The position numbers and the translations under genes were made by a program. From positions 1 to 39,833 of the forward strand of contig UQKC01000017.1 of the NCBI GenBank assembly GCA_900541495.1: DNA of 39,833 bases, given 5' to 3'. This document shows, piece by piece, positions 1-7,642 of the stretch. Source of the stretch: an uncultured Ruminococcus sp. (GTDB taxonomy: Bacteria; Bacillota; Clostridia; Oscillospirales; Ruminococcaceae). The notes beneath the pieces were generated by a model that was given only the letters and a program-made list of their open reading frames with translations, was not told the DNA's origin and searched no databases. Within the stretch, counting starts at the first letter, position 1; every line of letters starts with the position of its first letter.

Positions 1-54
1 CTATACAATCTGACGAAAAATCTGACTGTGCATCTGAGGCACTATGGTTTTTAG
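1..54 (+). CDS. possible 3' end of a truncated upstream gene
   Basis: The first frame is open from base 1 and reads a short hydrophilic tail ending in HLRHYGF before a TAG stop at 52-54. The stop lies inside a GGTTTTTAGAGGTGACC motif that resembles the ends of repeats seen elsewhere in this window (9017-9034 and 13822-13895). One reading is the last residues of a transposase whose stop codon lies in the element's terminal repeat. Only 17 codons are visible, so the product cannot be identified and chance is possible. Confidence 0.25.
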   Translation, partial: LYNLTKNLTVHLRHYGF

Positions 55-190
55 AGGTGACCATTAATTTTTAAACTGAAAGTGTACAAAAAATCAAGCA
101 AAAGCTCGCAGCTGTTCTAACAGCTTGATGTTGAAAATAGCTTTATATGGCTTTTGCGACGATTTTTTGTATTATAACGCCTTACGGCGC

Positions 191-209
191 GGGACGGGTG
201 ACCCGTCCC
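191..209. repeat. GGGACGGGT palindrome element, copy 1
   Basis: GGGACGGGT and ACCCGTCCC form a perfect 9-bp inverted repeat. Its context, CGCCTTACGGCGC before it and CTACA after it, is matched in reverse orientation at 13561-13600. This marks a dispersed palindromic (REP-like) element. The surrounding 55-318 gap holds no other gene that I can support. Confidence 0.6.
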
Positions 210-240
210 CTACATTTTTGTGTCTGTATTACGCTGAAAT

Positions 241-320
241 TCGGAGAATTAGTAGTGGCGGATATAGAATCCTATAGGTATTCCGTGACAAATATGCGGA
301 ACAAAAAATAATTCCGAATT
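241..320 (-). repeat. GCGGAT-type dispersed repeat, copy 1 (reverse)
   Basis: Read on the minus strand this begins AATTCGGAATTATTTTTTG, continues through TTCCGCA, and ends in a block with GGATTCTATATCCGCC. The same order of blocks is found on the plus strand at 8891-8976 and 13451-13531. It touches the last bases of ribU. It is non-coding and its function is unknown. Confidence 0.5.
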
Positions 321-951
321 AGTCAACAATGTGTGCTTTGCGCAGAGCCATGATGAGCGGCTTGTAAATGATTATCGTGACAACAGCGCAGAGGATACCC
401 TTTACTATCGTGAACGGCAGATTGAAAATGCAGAGCGCGCTGAAAATGTTTCCAACCGACGGAAGTATCTTCTGGTATGCCGACATGATAGCTTCCATTC
501 CGCCGAAAGCTTTCGCGTATATTGGGTAAACGATGAAGTAGTTGAGCGGCAGACTTACTGCTGCGAACACCAATGTGCCGATAATACAGCCAATAACAGC
601 ACCCTTTTTAGTGTGATTTTTCTTGTAAATAAGGCTTGCTGTCAGAGTGAGTGCCGCGCTTGTGACAAAATCAAAGATATCACCTATACCCATAGTTGTA
701 CCCAAGCCTTTTATTGCTGTATGTATAACATTCTTGATGAAACATACAAGCAGACCGCCTACCGGACCCGTTGTAAATCCTGCAAAAAGGCAGACAACAT
801 TAGACAGGTCAAGCTTTATGAACGGCGGCATAAGCGGAACAGGGAAGTCGAGGTAGTAGATAACGAGCGCTACTGCCGAGAGCATCGCTACCTGAATGAT
901 CTTCTTCGTTTTTGAGCTTTCTGCGAGTGGGGTTTTTGCTGTGTTTTCCAT
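319..951 (-). CDS. ribU: riboflavin ECF transporter S component RibU
   Basis: This 210-residue integral membrane protein has about six hydrophobic segments. It matches the RibU type of ECF-transporter substrate-binding component, which captures riboflavin outside and works with a shared EcfA/EcfA'/EcfT module encoded elsewhere. Helpful landmarks are the early VALVIYYLDFPVPLMPPFIKLD segment (residues ~24-45), LFAGFTTGPVGGLLV and the following IKNVIHTAIKG. An upstream in-frame ATG at 1029 exists but lies inside the loop of the terminator hairpin. A GGAGGA site 8 nt ahead of the ATG at 951 sets the start there. The gene is preceded by an FMN riboswitch, which fixes the substrate as a flavin with good confidence. 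It is last in the minus-strand run and probably has its own riboswitch-controlled transcript. Confidence 0.92.
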   Translation of the reverse strand: MENTAKTPLAESSKTKKIIQVAMLSAVALVIYYLDFPVPLMPPFIKLDLSNVVCLFAGFTTGPVGGLLVCFIKNVIHTAIKGLGTTMGIGDIFDFVTSAALTLTASLIYKKNHTKKGAVIGCIIGTLVFAAVSLPLNYFIVYPIYAKAFGGMEAIMSAYQKILPSVGNIFSALCIFNLPFTIVKGILCAVVTIIIYKPLIMALRKAHIVD

Positions 952-1007
952 TTGAGATTCCTCCATAAGTAAAAAATTTGGTTTTCTATAAGAGCAATCT
1001 GTAACAG

Positions 1008-1043
1008 AAAAAGCCCGTGAAATTCTCATTCACGGGCTTTTGA
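1008..1043 (-). terminator. intrinsic terminator of the ribU FMN riboswitch
   Basis: On the minus strand AAAAGCCCGTGA and TCACGGGCTTTT pair perfectly around a short loop and are followed by further T residues. The hairpin sits between the FMN aptamer and the ribU start. It is the expected off-state of the expression platform: FMN-bound aptamer allows this terminator, and the free aptamer should favour an antiterminator. Confidence 0.85.
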
Positions 1044-1100
1044 TACTTCTTCTTCCAATTATAATATCGAGGAATAAGTATGTTGCGCAAAAATTTGCGC

Positions 1101-1222
1101 TGTTTCTTTCATCCGGACTATACCGTCGGTTTCGGAATTTCACCGAATCAGCCTTGTTCCGTAAAGGAAGTCGGGTCGCGGACTATACCGCCGGTGAGGA
1201 CTTGCACCTCGCCCTGAAACAG
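1101..1222 (-). promoter_or_regulatory. FMN riboswitch (RFN element)
   Basis: Read on the minus strand the region carries the conserved RFN blocks in order: AGGGCGAGGTGCAAGTCC, CACCGGCGGTATAGTCCGCG, the CCGACTTCC/GGAA arm, GATTCGGTGAAATTCCGA, and ACGGTATAGTCCGGATGAAA. The paired outer stem (TTTCAGGG with the terminal GATGAAAGAAA side) and the multiple arms are all present. The element senses flavin mononucleotide and here controls ribU through the terminator at 1008-1043. Confidence 0.97.
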
Positions 1223-1251
1223 ATTTGCAGATATACTGTTTTATTGTTCGA

Positions 1252-1668
1252 TCATTCGGACTCTTCGTCGTCGAAGTCGAATTCGAGATGCTCGCCGCAG
1301 TTAGGGCAGGTCATTTCGCCCTCTTCAAGCATAGCTTCTCCGAGCTGGATAGTGTCGCCGCAGGTTGGGCAGCATACTTCATAAAGCTCTTCTTCGTCAT
1401 CGTAATCATCGAAGTCATCGTCATCATCGTAGCTGTCGTCGTCTTCGTCATCATAGAGGTCATCTTCTATGTCAGATAGATCCTCGTCGATAGCGTCAAC
1501 AACTTCAACGATCTCGTCGATCTGATCCTGAACATCATCAAAATAAACTGACATATCTTCGAGAACGTCAGCCATAAGAGCAAGGATCTTGCCCTCCTTT
1601 GTTGATGTGTCAAGTTCGAGTCCGTCCATAAGACCTTTAAGGTAAGAAACCTTTTCACCAAGCTTCAT
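1252..1668 (-). CDS. CD1247-type protein with acidic linker and C-terminal zinc ribbon
   Basis: This 138-residue protein begins with a helical segment starting MKLGEKVSYLKGLMDGLEL, as in the CD1247 N-terminal domain family of Clostridia. It continues through a very acidic stretch (residues ~60-95, mostly Asp/Glu with a few Tyr) to a four-Cys zinc ribbon, CPTC (100-103) and CPNC (121-124). Such ribbons usually bind zinc and mediate nucleic-acid or protein contacts, but the family has no established function that I know of. Start choice: a GGAGG site lies 8 nt before the ATG at 1668, so the upstream ATG at 1683 is not used. It follows efp by 47 bp, and a link to aroQ-pepP-efp is typical of Clostridia. 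The FMN riboswitch begins only about 30 bp after its stop. Confidence 0.8.
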   Translation of the reverse strand: MKLGEKVSYLKGLMDGLELDTSTKEGKILALMADVLEDMSVYFDDVQDQIDEIVEVVDAIDEDLSDIEDDLYDDEDDDSYDDDDDFDDYDDEEELYEVCCPTCGDTIQLGEAMLEEGEMTCPNCGEHLEFDFDDEESE

Positions 1669-1715
1669 AAAGATTACCTCCAATTAAAAAATTGCAGAAT
1701 AAAAACGGATAAAGC

Positions 1716-2273
1716 TTACGCTCTTTCCATGTATTCGCCAGTTCTTGTATCGATTCTGATCATATCGCCCTCGTTGATGAAGAGGGGAACCTTGACCTCC
1801 GCGCCTGTTTCAAGAGTTGCGGGCTTTGTAGCGTTTGTAGCTGTGTTGCCTGCAAAACCGGGGTCAGTCTGTGTAACCTGAAGGTCAACAAAGTTCGGTG
1901 GTTCTACTGCGAAAACCTTGCCCTTGTAGGAGCAAACCTTACAGATCATTTCTTCCTTAACGAACTTGAAGCTGTCGCTGATCTCTGCCGGAGCAACAGG
2001 AAGATCCTCGTAGGTCTCCGGGTCCATGAAGTGGTAAAGGTCGCCGTCGTTGTAGGAATACTGCATATCTCTTCTTTCAACGAAAGCAGTAGGGAACTTT
2101 GCGGAAGGGTTGTAGCTCTTTTCAACTACGGAACCTGTAATAACGTTCTTGATTTTTGTTCTTACAAAAGCAGCGCCCTTGCCCGGTTTAACGTGCTGGA
2201 ATTCAACAACCTGAAGTACGTTGCCGTCCTCCTCAAAGGTAACGCCGTTTCTGAAATCGCCTGCTGTGATCAT
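1716..2273 (-). CDS. efp: translation elongation factor P
   Basis: This 185-residue protein is full length for EF-P, the tRNA-shaped factor that binds between the P and E sites and relieves ribosome stalling at polyproline stretches. The N-terminal KOW-like domain carries the loop HVKPGKGAAFV with Lys32 at its tip, the residue that is post-translationally modified in many bacteria. The two C-terminal OB domains follow, ending in IRIDTRTGEYMERA. The start at 2273 is fixed by GGAGG 6 nt upstream; a start at 2300 would lack a site. A promoter-like TTGCAA-17-TAGAAT lies upstream, so the gene can be expressed separately from pepP. Confidence 0.97.
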   Translation of the reverse strand: MITAGDFRNGVTFEEDGNVLQVVEFQHVKPGKGAAFVRTKIKNVITGSVVEKSYNPSAKFPTAFVERRDMQYSYNDGDLYHFMDPETYEDLPVAPAEISDSFKFVKEEMICKVCSYKGKVFAVEPPNFVDLQVTQTDPGFAGNTATNATKPATLETGAEVKVPLFINEGDMIRIDTRTGEYMERA

Positions 2274-2329
2274 AGAATACCTCCGTATAAATAAAGTCAT
2301 TATTAATATGCATAAATAGCCTTATAAAT

Positions 2330-2358
2330 ATTCTACTACATTCTGCTTGATTTTGCAA
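2330..2358 (-). promoter_or_regulatory. putative sigma-A promoter of efp
   Basis: On the minus strand TTGCAA (2358-2353) and TAGAAT (2335-2330) are separated by 17 nt. They lie about 60 bp upstream of the efp start, in the gap after pepP. Confidence 0.5.
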
Positions 2359-2395
2359 GTGTTTTCGCATAATTTTTATTAGTTTTATAACTTTT

Positions 2396-3466
2396 TTATA
2401 AAATAATAAGATTTTTTGGTGAGTGTGCAAAGTTAGTATAGCCGTTTTTTGTGACATAAACACAATCTTCAATGCGAACGCCGAATTTTTCGGGGAGATA
2501 AATGCCCGGTTCAACGGTCATAACGACATTTTCGGCAAGAACTGTGGTATCACGGGTGTTTGCGGCAGGATTTTCGTGTATCTCAAGTCCGACGCTGTGA
2601 CCAAGACCGTGACCGAATGCTTCGCCATAGCCTTTTTCCGTGATAAGATCACGCGCGCAGGCATCAAGCTCCTTGCAGACAACTCCTGCCTTGATAAAAT
2701 CAAGACATTTCTGCTGAGCTTCGAGCGTTATCTCATAAATCTCGCGCATTTCCGCCGTAGGTTCGCCAACGCAGACAGTTCTCGTCATATCGCTGTGATA
2801 GCCGTCAAAAACTGCGCCGAAATCCATTAAAACGAACTCGCCCTTTTGAATCTTCTTATCGGACGGAACGCCGTGAGGAACGGAGGTGTTTTTTCCTGCA
2901 AGCGCGATGGTATCAAACGAAATTGCCTCCGCACCGTGGGAAAGCATATAGAAATCGAGTGCCCTTGCAACTTCAAGCTCGGTCGCGCCCTCTTTGATAA
3001 CGTTTTTGAGCGCATTGTCGAGTGCAGCTTCGGCAATGTCCTGCGCTTTCTGCATCTTTTCGAGCTCCTCGGCAGTCTTAACACTGCGAAGCTTTGTTAT
3101 CGCATCACTCAAAAATCCTGTCGAGTCAATTTTGAAGCCGTCAAGCTTTTCGGCATAAACGGAAAGCTCTGCGACCGTCATAGTTTCTGCTTCGATATAG
3201 ACCTTTTCCGTACCGTGCTTTTTGAGCAGATCGGCAAGCTGGCTGTAAAACTTTACCGAGCGCACAACTTCGCAGTCGGTGACCTTTTCCTTGGCTTTTT
3301 CAAAATAGCGAAAGTCGATGAGAAGATACGCCGCATCGGGGAAAACGAGAACTGCGCCTGCGGAGGACTTCATTCCGCAGAAATAGCGGCGGTTTATGTC
3401 GGAGGTGATGAGTGCGCAGCAGCTTTCCTGCGGCATTTTTTTGCGAAGCTTTTCAATATTATTCAT
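2396..3466 (-). CDS. pepP: Xaa-Pro aminopeptidase, M24 family
   Basis: This 356-residue cytoplasmic metallopeptidase would remove an N-terminal residue preceding proline. An N-terminal creatinase-like domain (residues ~1-125) is followed by a pita-bread M24 domain. All five metal ligands of the family can be placed: Asp215 (MDFG), Asp226 (SDMTRT), His290 (GLGHSVGL), Glu319 (EPGIY) and Glu333 (RIED). It is the short clostridial form. Its ATG lies inside the end of aroQ (8-base overlap, GGGAG site within aroQ), so translation is probably coupled. efp follows 122 bp downstream. The pairing of this peptidase with EF-P in a proline-related cluster is common in Firmicutes. The exact peptide preference is not visible. 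Confidence 0.93.
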   Translation of the reverse strand: MNNIEKLRKKMPQESCCALITSDINRRYFCGMKSSAGAVLVFPDAAYLLIDFRYFEKAKEKVTDCEVVRSVKFYSQLADLLKKHGTEKVYIEAETMTVAELSVYAEKLDGFKIDSTGFLSDAITKLRSVKTAEELEKMQKAQDIAEAALDNALKNVIKEGATELEVARALDFYMLSHGAEAISFDTIALAGKNTSVPHGVPSDKKIQKGEFVLMDFGAVFDGYHSDMTRTVCVGEPTAEMREIYEITLEAQQKCLDFIKAGVVCKELDACARDLITEKGYGEAFGHGLGHSVGLEIHENPAANTRDTTVLAENVVMTVEPGIYLPEKFGVRIEDCVYVTKNGYTNFAHSPKNLIIL

Positions 3467-3899
3467 GGCAATACTCCCAAACAGCCCTCATACCGAGGAA
3501 ATAACCCATTTTTCCGAAGCCGAATATAGTTCCGCTGCAAACGGGCGAGATAACGGAGGTGTGACGGAATTCCTCACGCTTTTCAATGTTTGAAATGTGA
3601 ACTTCGACAACGGGTATCTTCACCGCCTCGATGGCATCACGGATAGCATAGCTGTAATGAGTGTAAGCGCCCGCGTTGATAACGATGCCGCACTTGTCAA
3701 GACGTGCAGCGTGGATCTTGTCGATGATAGCGCCCTCGTGGTTGGACTGGAAACATTCGCAGCTGTCAAAGCCAAGGTCCTTCGCGAAAGCCTTTATCTC
3801 TGCGCAAACGCTGTCGTAGGTGTCGTGACCGTAGATGCCCGGTTCACGCTCGCCGAGCAGGTTAAGGTTCGGTCCGTTGATTATAAGTATATCTTTCAT
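3459..3899 (-). CDS. aroQ: type II 3-dehydroquinate dehydratase
   Basis: This 146-residue protein is full length for the dodecameric type II enzyme, which converts 3-dehydroquinate to 3-dehydroshikimate in the shikimate pathway. Key residues are visible: Arg18 and Tyr23 in the flexible lid (GEREPGIYG), the NHEG segment at 53-56, INAGAYTHYSYA at 74-85, and His101 in VEVHISN. An AGAGG site 7 nt before the ATG at 3899 selects this start over in-frame ATGs at 3920 and 3905. It is first in the aroQ-pepP run. Its promoter overlaps the stop of the gene before it. Confidence 0.96.
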   Translation of the reverse strand: MKDILIINGPNLNLLGEREPGIYGHDTYDSVCAEIKAFAKDLGFDSCECFQSNHEGAIIDKIHAARLDKCGIVINAGAYTHYSYAIRDAIEAVKIPVVEVHISNIEKREEFRHTSVISPVCSGTIFGFGKMGYFLGMRAVWEYCHE

Positions 3900-3920
3900 T
3901 TTCATACCTCTTCTATGCAA

Positions 3921-3957
3921 AAAATAAGAGCGGAGAAAATCCCTCCACTCTTATTTT
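3921..3957 (-). terminator. hairpin terminator after the YfhO-family gene
   Basis: AAAATAAGAG and CTCTTATTTT pair, with an inner GGAG/CTCC stem. A-rich and T-rich flanks on both sides make it potentially bidirectional. On the minus strand it comes 20 bp after the stop at 3978 and just before aroQ. Confidence 0.65.
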
Positions 3958-3981
3958 AATACCAAATCGGGGAAATGTCAA
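3953..3981 (-). promoter_or_regulatory. sigma-A promoter of aroQ, overlapping a stop codon
   Basis: On the minus strand TTGACA (3981-3976) is followed after exactly 17 nt by TAAAAT (3958-3953). The TGA inside the -35 hexamer is the stop codon of the upstream membrane-protein gene. Initiation would fall near 3946, inside the terminator hairpin, so aroQ transcripts would start with only half of the stem and escape termination. Confidence 0.6.
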
Positions 3982-6308
3982 TTATCTGTTTTGATCCTCT
4001 TTTTGCGTAACATCATCGCCGCAGTATAAACTGCCAGACCGCCGATGCCGACAGCGGAAAATGCCGTGCCGATAGCTCTTGCTTTTGAATGATATTCAAA
4101 TCTTATACTGTGAGTTCCCGAATGAACGGGAACTGCTGAGAAGCCTATGTTTGCGTTGTATATCTCCGTTTTTTCGTCGTCTATATATGCGGTAAAATTA
4201 TCACTGTATGGTGTGCTGAAAAATACAAGCTCGGGCGTTTCGAGAGTTATCTCTGCGGTAAATCCGCTTCCGTCGGCTGTGAAGCTTTCGGCATAGTTTT
4301 CCCTGCGTTTTGCACACTCTTCGGAAAGTTGTTCATCTGTGAGTGCGTATATCTCATCTTCGGGTATTTCTTCAAGATATTCCGAAACATTTTTTGTGTT
4401 GTCCACGACCATTGCTTTGAGCATAATTCTGCTCTTTACATCGTCATCGAGAGAGTCAAAGCGTTCTCTTGAAATGCAGTAGTCATAACAGAAGCCAATC
4501 GGGATAAAATCGGGATTTTCATAAATATAGTATATGCCCTGCTGTTCCTTGAAAATATGCTTATCGGAGAAGTTTGCAAACGCATTTGCATTCGATACAA
4601 GTGTTTTTACAGAGCAAAGGCACTCGGAAGCATAATCGCAGTAGATATTGTAATACTCAAAGCCGAGAGCCTCGCAGTATTCATTTACATATGGGGAAAC
4701 GGAGCTGTTGAAGAAATACAAAGACCCTTCTCCCCAGAGAATGTTGAAGTTGTCGAACCGGTTCACGGCGGTGACCCTTTTACCGTATGAGGTATCCTCG
4801 AATTCGGGATAGGTCTGCCGCATTTTAACGGCAAGATCGGGCGAGCGGTTTTCTCCCATACCGTAAAGCAAGGTGCTTTCAGTCAGAACGAACGCCGCGC
4901 CGATAACAAGTACAGCCGCTTTTTTTGGATAGTTTTCGTCCCTTTTCACGGCGAAGATCATAATTCCCGTGATGATAAGTCCTGCGGCGGTAAGTCCGAG
5001 GTTTGTCCACTTCTGCGTGTCGCTGTAGTAAGCTCCCGTTTCCCAGAGCGAAAGCTTTTCCATCGGGAATATGAGCGTAAAAACAGCTATCGCGATAATG
5101 ACCGCTCCGTTTATGACAATGCCGAGCCTGAACTTTTCGGGCGAATTTTCAAGCGCGAGCGCAGTCATCACCGACATTATAAGCACGGGCGCAAACAGCC
5201 ACCTTGCATAATATGTAGTTCTTCCGAGAGAAAAAATGCTGTTGAGTATCGGAATGAGCGCAATGACAGCGCATATCGCAATAAGCTTTTTCTGCCAGCT
5301 TTTTTTGTGTGTGCAAAAGTAAGCGACAACGCCCGACATTCCGAACAGGGGAAGATATGCCGCCTGCGATGACCACCTCGAACCCTCAGGATATTCACCC
5401 CTGAAATCAGGGAAAACGTTGGTGTAGCCCTGAGTATCAGGGACTGTGAACACCGACTGCAAAATTCTCGCATACCGCCATGGGATTTCATAAAAAAGCA
5501 TCTGCATGATATTGCTCAATGAATAAGACTCGCCGAAACGGGGACTTCCGAGAATACATACTATAGCAGGAACGATAACAATGCCTGCGGCGGCAGTTCC
5601 GAGCAGAGCCTCCGCGCCAAGGCAGAAAAAATCCTTTGCTCCGATCCGAAACGTTTTGTCCGTGAGCCGCACAAGAAAATAAATAATAACAAATATCACT
5701 TCGATAACGAACAGATAGTAATTCGTCAGTGCACATAAAGCAACAGCCAAGCCGAACAGTCCCCTGCGTTTTTCCGTCACTGCCGCTTCAAGAGCATAAA
5801 GCAGGAGAGGGAAGAACGCTATCCCGTCCATATAATGGAACACAAGGTTCGTCATTTGATAACCCGAAAAGGTATAAAGCATCGATGCTATCAGCGCATA
5901 GCAAGGCTCTTTGCAGAAGCGTGAAGCATATAAGTATCCGTTGATACAGCATACGCCGAGTTTAAGCGCAATAAGGAACGGCACGGCATAAATGACAGCT
6001 TTCTGCGGAATAAGCACTGTGATAAGCGTGAACGGACTGAACAGGTTGTAAAAGCTGTAAGCGTCAAGAAAGTCCATTCCCAGCCCTGCGTTGAAGTCAT
6101 ACTGCGGAACAGTCATTTCCCCTAAAATTTGGCGCAGATAAACAAGAAACGGCACTTGCTGAGCTTCAAAGTCACCGTAAAAATAGAATAAAAATCCGTT
6201 TTCTGCGGCATAGGGCAGTGCGGAAAGCAGAAAAGCCGCCGCACCTGTCAGAAAAGCGATAAGGCAGTATTTTGCGGTCACACGTTTGGGTTCGGCAAGG
6301 CTGTGCAA
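3978..6308 (-). CDS. YfhO-family multipass membrane protein
   Basis: This 776-residue protein has a dozen or so membrane segments spread from residue 14 to about 470, then a large extracytoplasmic C-terminal region with a final helix near 750-768. The N-terminal half shows the hallmarks of the YfhO family (GT-C-fold-like): FYGDFEAQQVPFLVYLRQ, the GLGMDFLDAYSFYNLFSPF loop and the YTFSGYQMTNLVFHYMDG segment. Members are linked to glycosylation of lipoteichoic acid or other surface polymers in Bacillus and Listeria. The substrate here is unknown. Translation starts at a TTG (6308): a GGAG site lies 8 nt before it, and neighbouring ATGs are out of frame. It follows a lipoprotein gene by 73 bp on the same strand. 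Confidence 0.85.
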   Translation of the reverse strand: MHSLAEPKRVTAKYCLIAFLTGAAAFLLSALPYAAENGFLFYFYGDFEAQQVPFLVYLRQILGEMTVPQYDFNAGLGMDFLDAYSFYNLFSPFTLITVLIPQKAVIYAVPFLIALKLGVCCINGYLYASRFCKEPCYALIASMLYTFSGYQMTNLVFHYMDGIAFFPLLLYALEAAVTEKRRGLFGLAVALCALTNYYLFVIEVIFVIIYFLVRLTDKTFRIGAKDFFCLGAEALLGTAAAGIVIVPAIVCILGSPRFGESYSLSNIMQMLFYEIPWRYARILQSVFTVPDTQGYTNVFPDFRGEYPEGSRWSSQAAYLPLFGMSGVVAYFCTHKKSWQKKLIAICAVIALIPILNSIFSLGRTTYYARWLFAPVLIMSVMTALALENSPEKFRLGIVINGAVIIAIAVFTLIFPMEKLSLWETGAYYSDTQKWTNLGLTAAGLIITGIMIFAVKRDENYPKKAAVLVIGAAFVLTESTLLYGMGENRSPDLAVKMRQTYPEFEDTSYGKRVTAVNRFDNFNILWGEGSLYFFNSSVSPYVNEYCEALGFEYYNIYCDYASECLCSVKTLVSNANAFANFSDKHIFKEQQGIYYIYENPDFIPIGFCYDYCISRERFDSLDDDVKSRIMLKAMVVDNTKNVSEYLEEIPEDEIYALTDEQLSEECAKRRENYAESFTADGSGFTAEITLETPELVFFSTPYSDNFTAYIDDEKTEIYNANIGFSAVPVHSGTHSIRFEYHSKARAIGTAFSAVGIGGLAVYTAAMMLRKKRIKTDN

Positions 6309-6381
6309 ATCATCATCTCCATATAATTTATTACTTTGATCTATATCTTGTCATTTGCAGTCATATCGCACGGCGAAAAGA

Positions 6382-7524
6382 TCAGTTCCAAAGGTCGAAC
6401 CTGTCAACTCTCCAGCCGTCCTCGGTGTTTTTCATCACATAATGATAATCATCGTCAAAACCAACGGCATAAGGACAGTCACTGTGCGCACTGGTGACAA
6501 CAGCCTTGAATTCGACCGTGCTGTCATCTGACGAAACGGGGATAAAGCAGTGGTCAAAGTAAAAAATATCAGTACCGCGTCCGGCGTCCTGGAGCAAGAA
6601 TTCGCCGTCCTCGCCGATATAATCCTTCGCAAGCTCATCTGCAAGTTCCTTGGTGAAAACGCCGTAAAGCATCTGCCTGAAATCATCGGGAGTGTGCGTT
6701 TCGGCATAGTTCTGCGGCATATAACGCTCCGCCCAGAACCAGTCCCACATAATGCCCGAAGCCTGCGCAAAAATATGCCGCTGTTCATCGTTCAGAAATG
6801 TCGGAGCGTAAACATCATATTCATAAACAAGCGGATTTCCGTTCTCGTCCGTGCCGCAGTAGTTTTCCTGCTTGTGTTTTTCGGAGTAAAGCTCGCTGTT
6901 ATCAATGAAAAAACTGAATTCCGATTTTTCACCGCCGAAATCAACGACCGTGCGGTAAATGCCCGATTCACAAGACGAATAATCGAAATCTTCCGACTTC
7001 AGAAGATAATCGGTCTTGTGCAAAGGCTCAACGGTGAAGTCGATGTTCAGCGTGTCCGAGCCGTCCGTAAAGCTCATCGGAACGCCGTCCGAATCGCGCA
7101 CTATCTGTATGCTGTCAACGGTCACAGGCTCGTCAGTGTAGTTGGAAAAAGCGAAAATAAGCTCCTTGCGGTAGTTCCATTCGCCGTCGTAATGATAATC
7201 GCGCATGACCTCACTGTCACGACATTCCCAAGTGTCAACACTGCTCTTTTCACTGTCCTGACTGATGCTCGGCTGAACGAAATATACAAGTCCCTCCTCG
7301 GGGTTGCCTGTGTCAAAGTCGTCAACGGCTTCCTCGGTTGTTTCCTCGGGTTCGGATTCGGTAATTTCAGTTTCAGCTTCGGTTTCGGCGGTCGTGGTTT
7401 CACTTGTTTCGACAGTTGTTTCAGCCGTGTTTGCCGTTGTTTCGTCCGAAACAGCCGAAGCATTTCCGCAGGCTGTCAAACACAAAGCGGAAAGAATTAT
7501 TGCTGCATATTTTTTGTAACTCAT
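6382..7524 (-). CDS. lipoprotein of unknown function with Thr/Glu-rich linker
   Basis: This predicted lipoprotein has 380 residues. The signal peptide ends in a lipobox, LCLTAC, with Cys19 as the anchor. Residues ~25-65 form a Thr/Glu-rich spacer. A globular part follows, with an Ig-like beta-rich segment (~75-210) and a C-terminal domain (~230-380) containing IMWDWFWAERY and ending in WRVDRFDLWN. I do not recognise a catalytic motif. The start at 7524 is chosen because GGAGG lies 9 nt upstream; the frame stays open back to 7674, into repeats. A promoter at 7595-7622 and a 5' stem-loop at 7548-7580 precede it. It is probably co-transcribed with the YfhO-family gene, which suggests an envelope role. 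Confidence 0.75.
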   Translation of the reverse strand: MSYKKYAAIILSALCLTACGNASAVSDETTANTAETTVETSETTTAETEAETEITESEPEETTEEAVDDFDTGNPEEGLVYFVQPSISQDSEKSSVDTWECRDSEVMRDYHYDGEWNYRKELIFAFSNYTDEPVTVDSIQIVRDSDGVPMSFTDGSDTLNIDFTVEPLHKTDYLLKSEDFDYSSCESGIYRTVVDFGGEKSEFSFFIDNSELYSEKHKQENYCGTDENGNPLVYEYDVYAPTFLNDEQRHIFAQASGIMWDWFWAERYMPQNYAETHTPDDFRQMLYGVFTKELADELAKDYIGEDGEFLLQDAGRGTDIFYFDHCFIPVSSDDSTVEFKAVVTSAHSDCPYAVGFDDDYHYVMKNTEDGWRVDRFDLWN

Positions 7525-7547
7525 AATGTCATACCTCCACATGTAAA

Positions 7548-7580
7548 ACAGCCGACCAAAGCAATGCAATGGTCGGCTGT
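7548..7580 (-). promoter_or_regulatory. 5' untranslated stem-loop or attenuator
   Basis: ACAGCCGACC and GGTCGGCTGT form a perfect 10-bp stem with a 13-nt loop. On the minus strand it is followed by TTTT. It lies about 8 nt after the predicted transcription start and 24 bp before the lipoprotein start. It could terminate early transcripts or stabilise the mRNA 5' end. Confidence 0.6.
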
Positions 7581-7594
7581 GCTTTGTAACTATA

Positions 7595-7622
7595 ATTATA
7601 CCATTTCCTGCCGAAATAGCAA
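7595..7622 (-). promoter_or_regulatory. sigma-A promoter of the lipoprotein gene
   Basis: On the minus strand TTGCTA (7622-7617), a 16-nt spacer and a perfect TATAAT (7600-7595). Confidence 0.6.
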
Positions 7623-7642
7623 TTACAGTATGGTTACAAATT

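Noticed and set aside
2031..2294. 87-residue open frame opposite efp
   Set aside because: It is antisense to a highly conserved gene and has no own signals.
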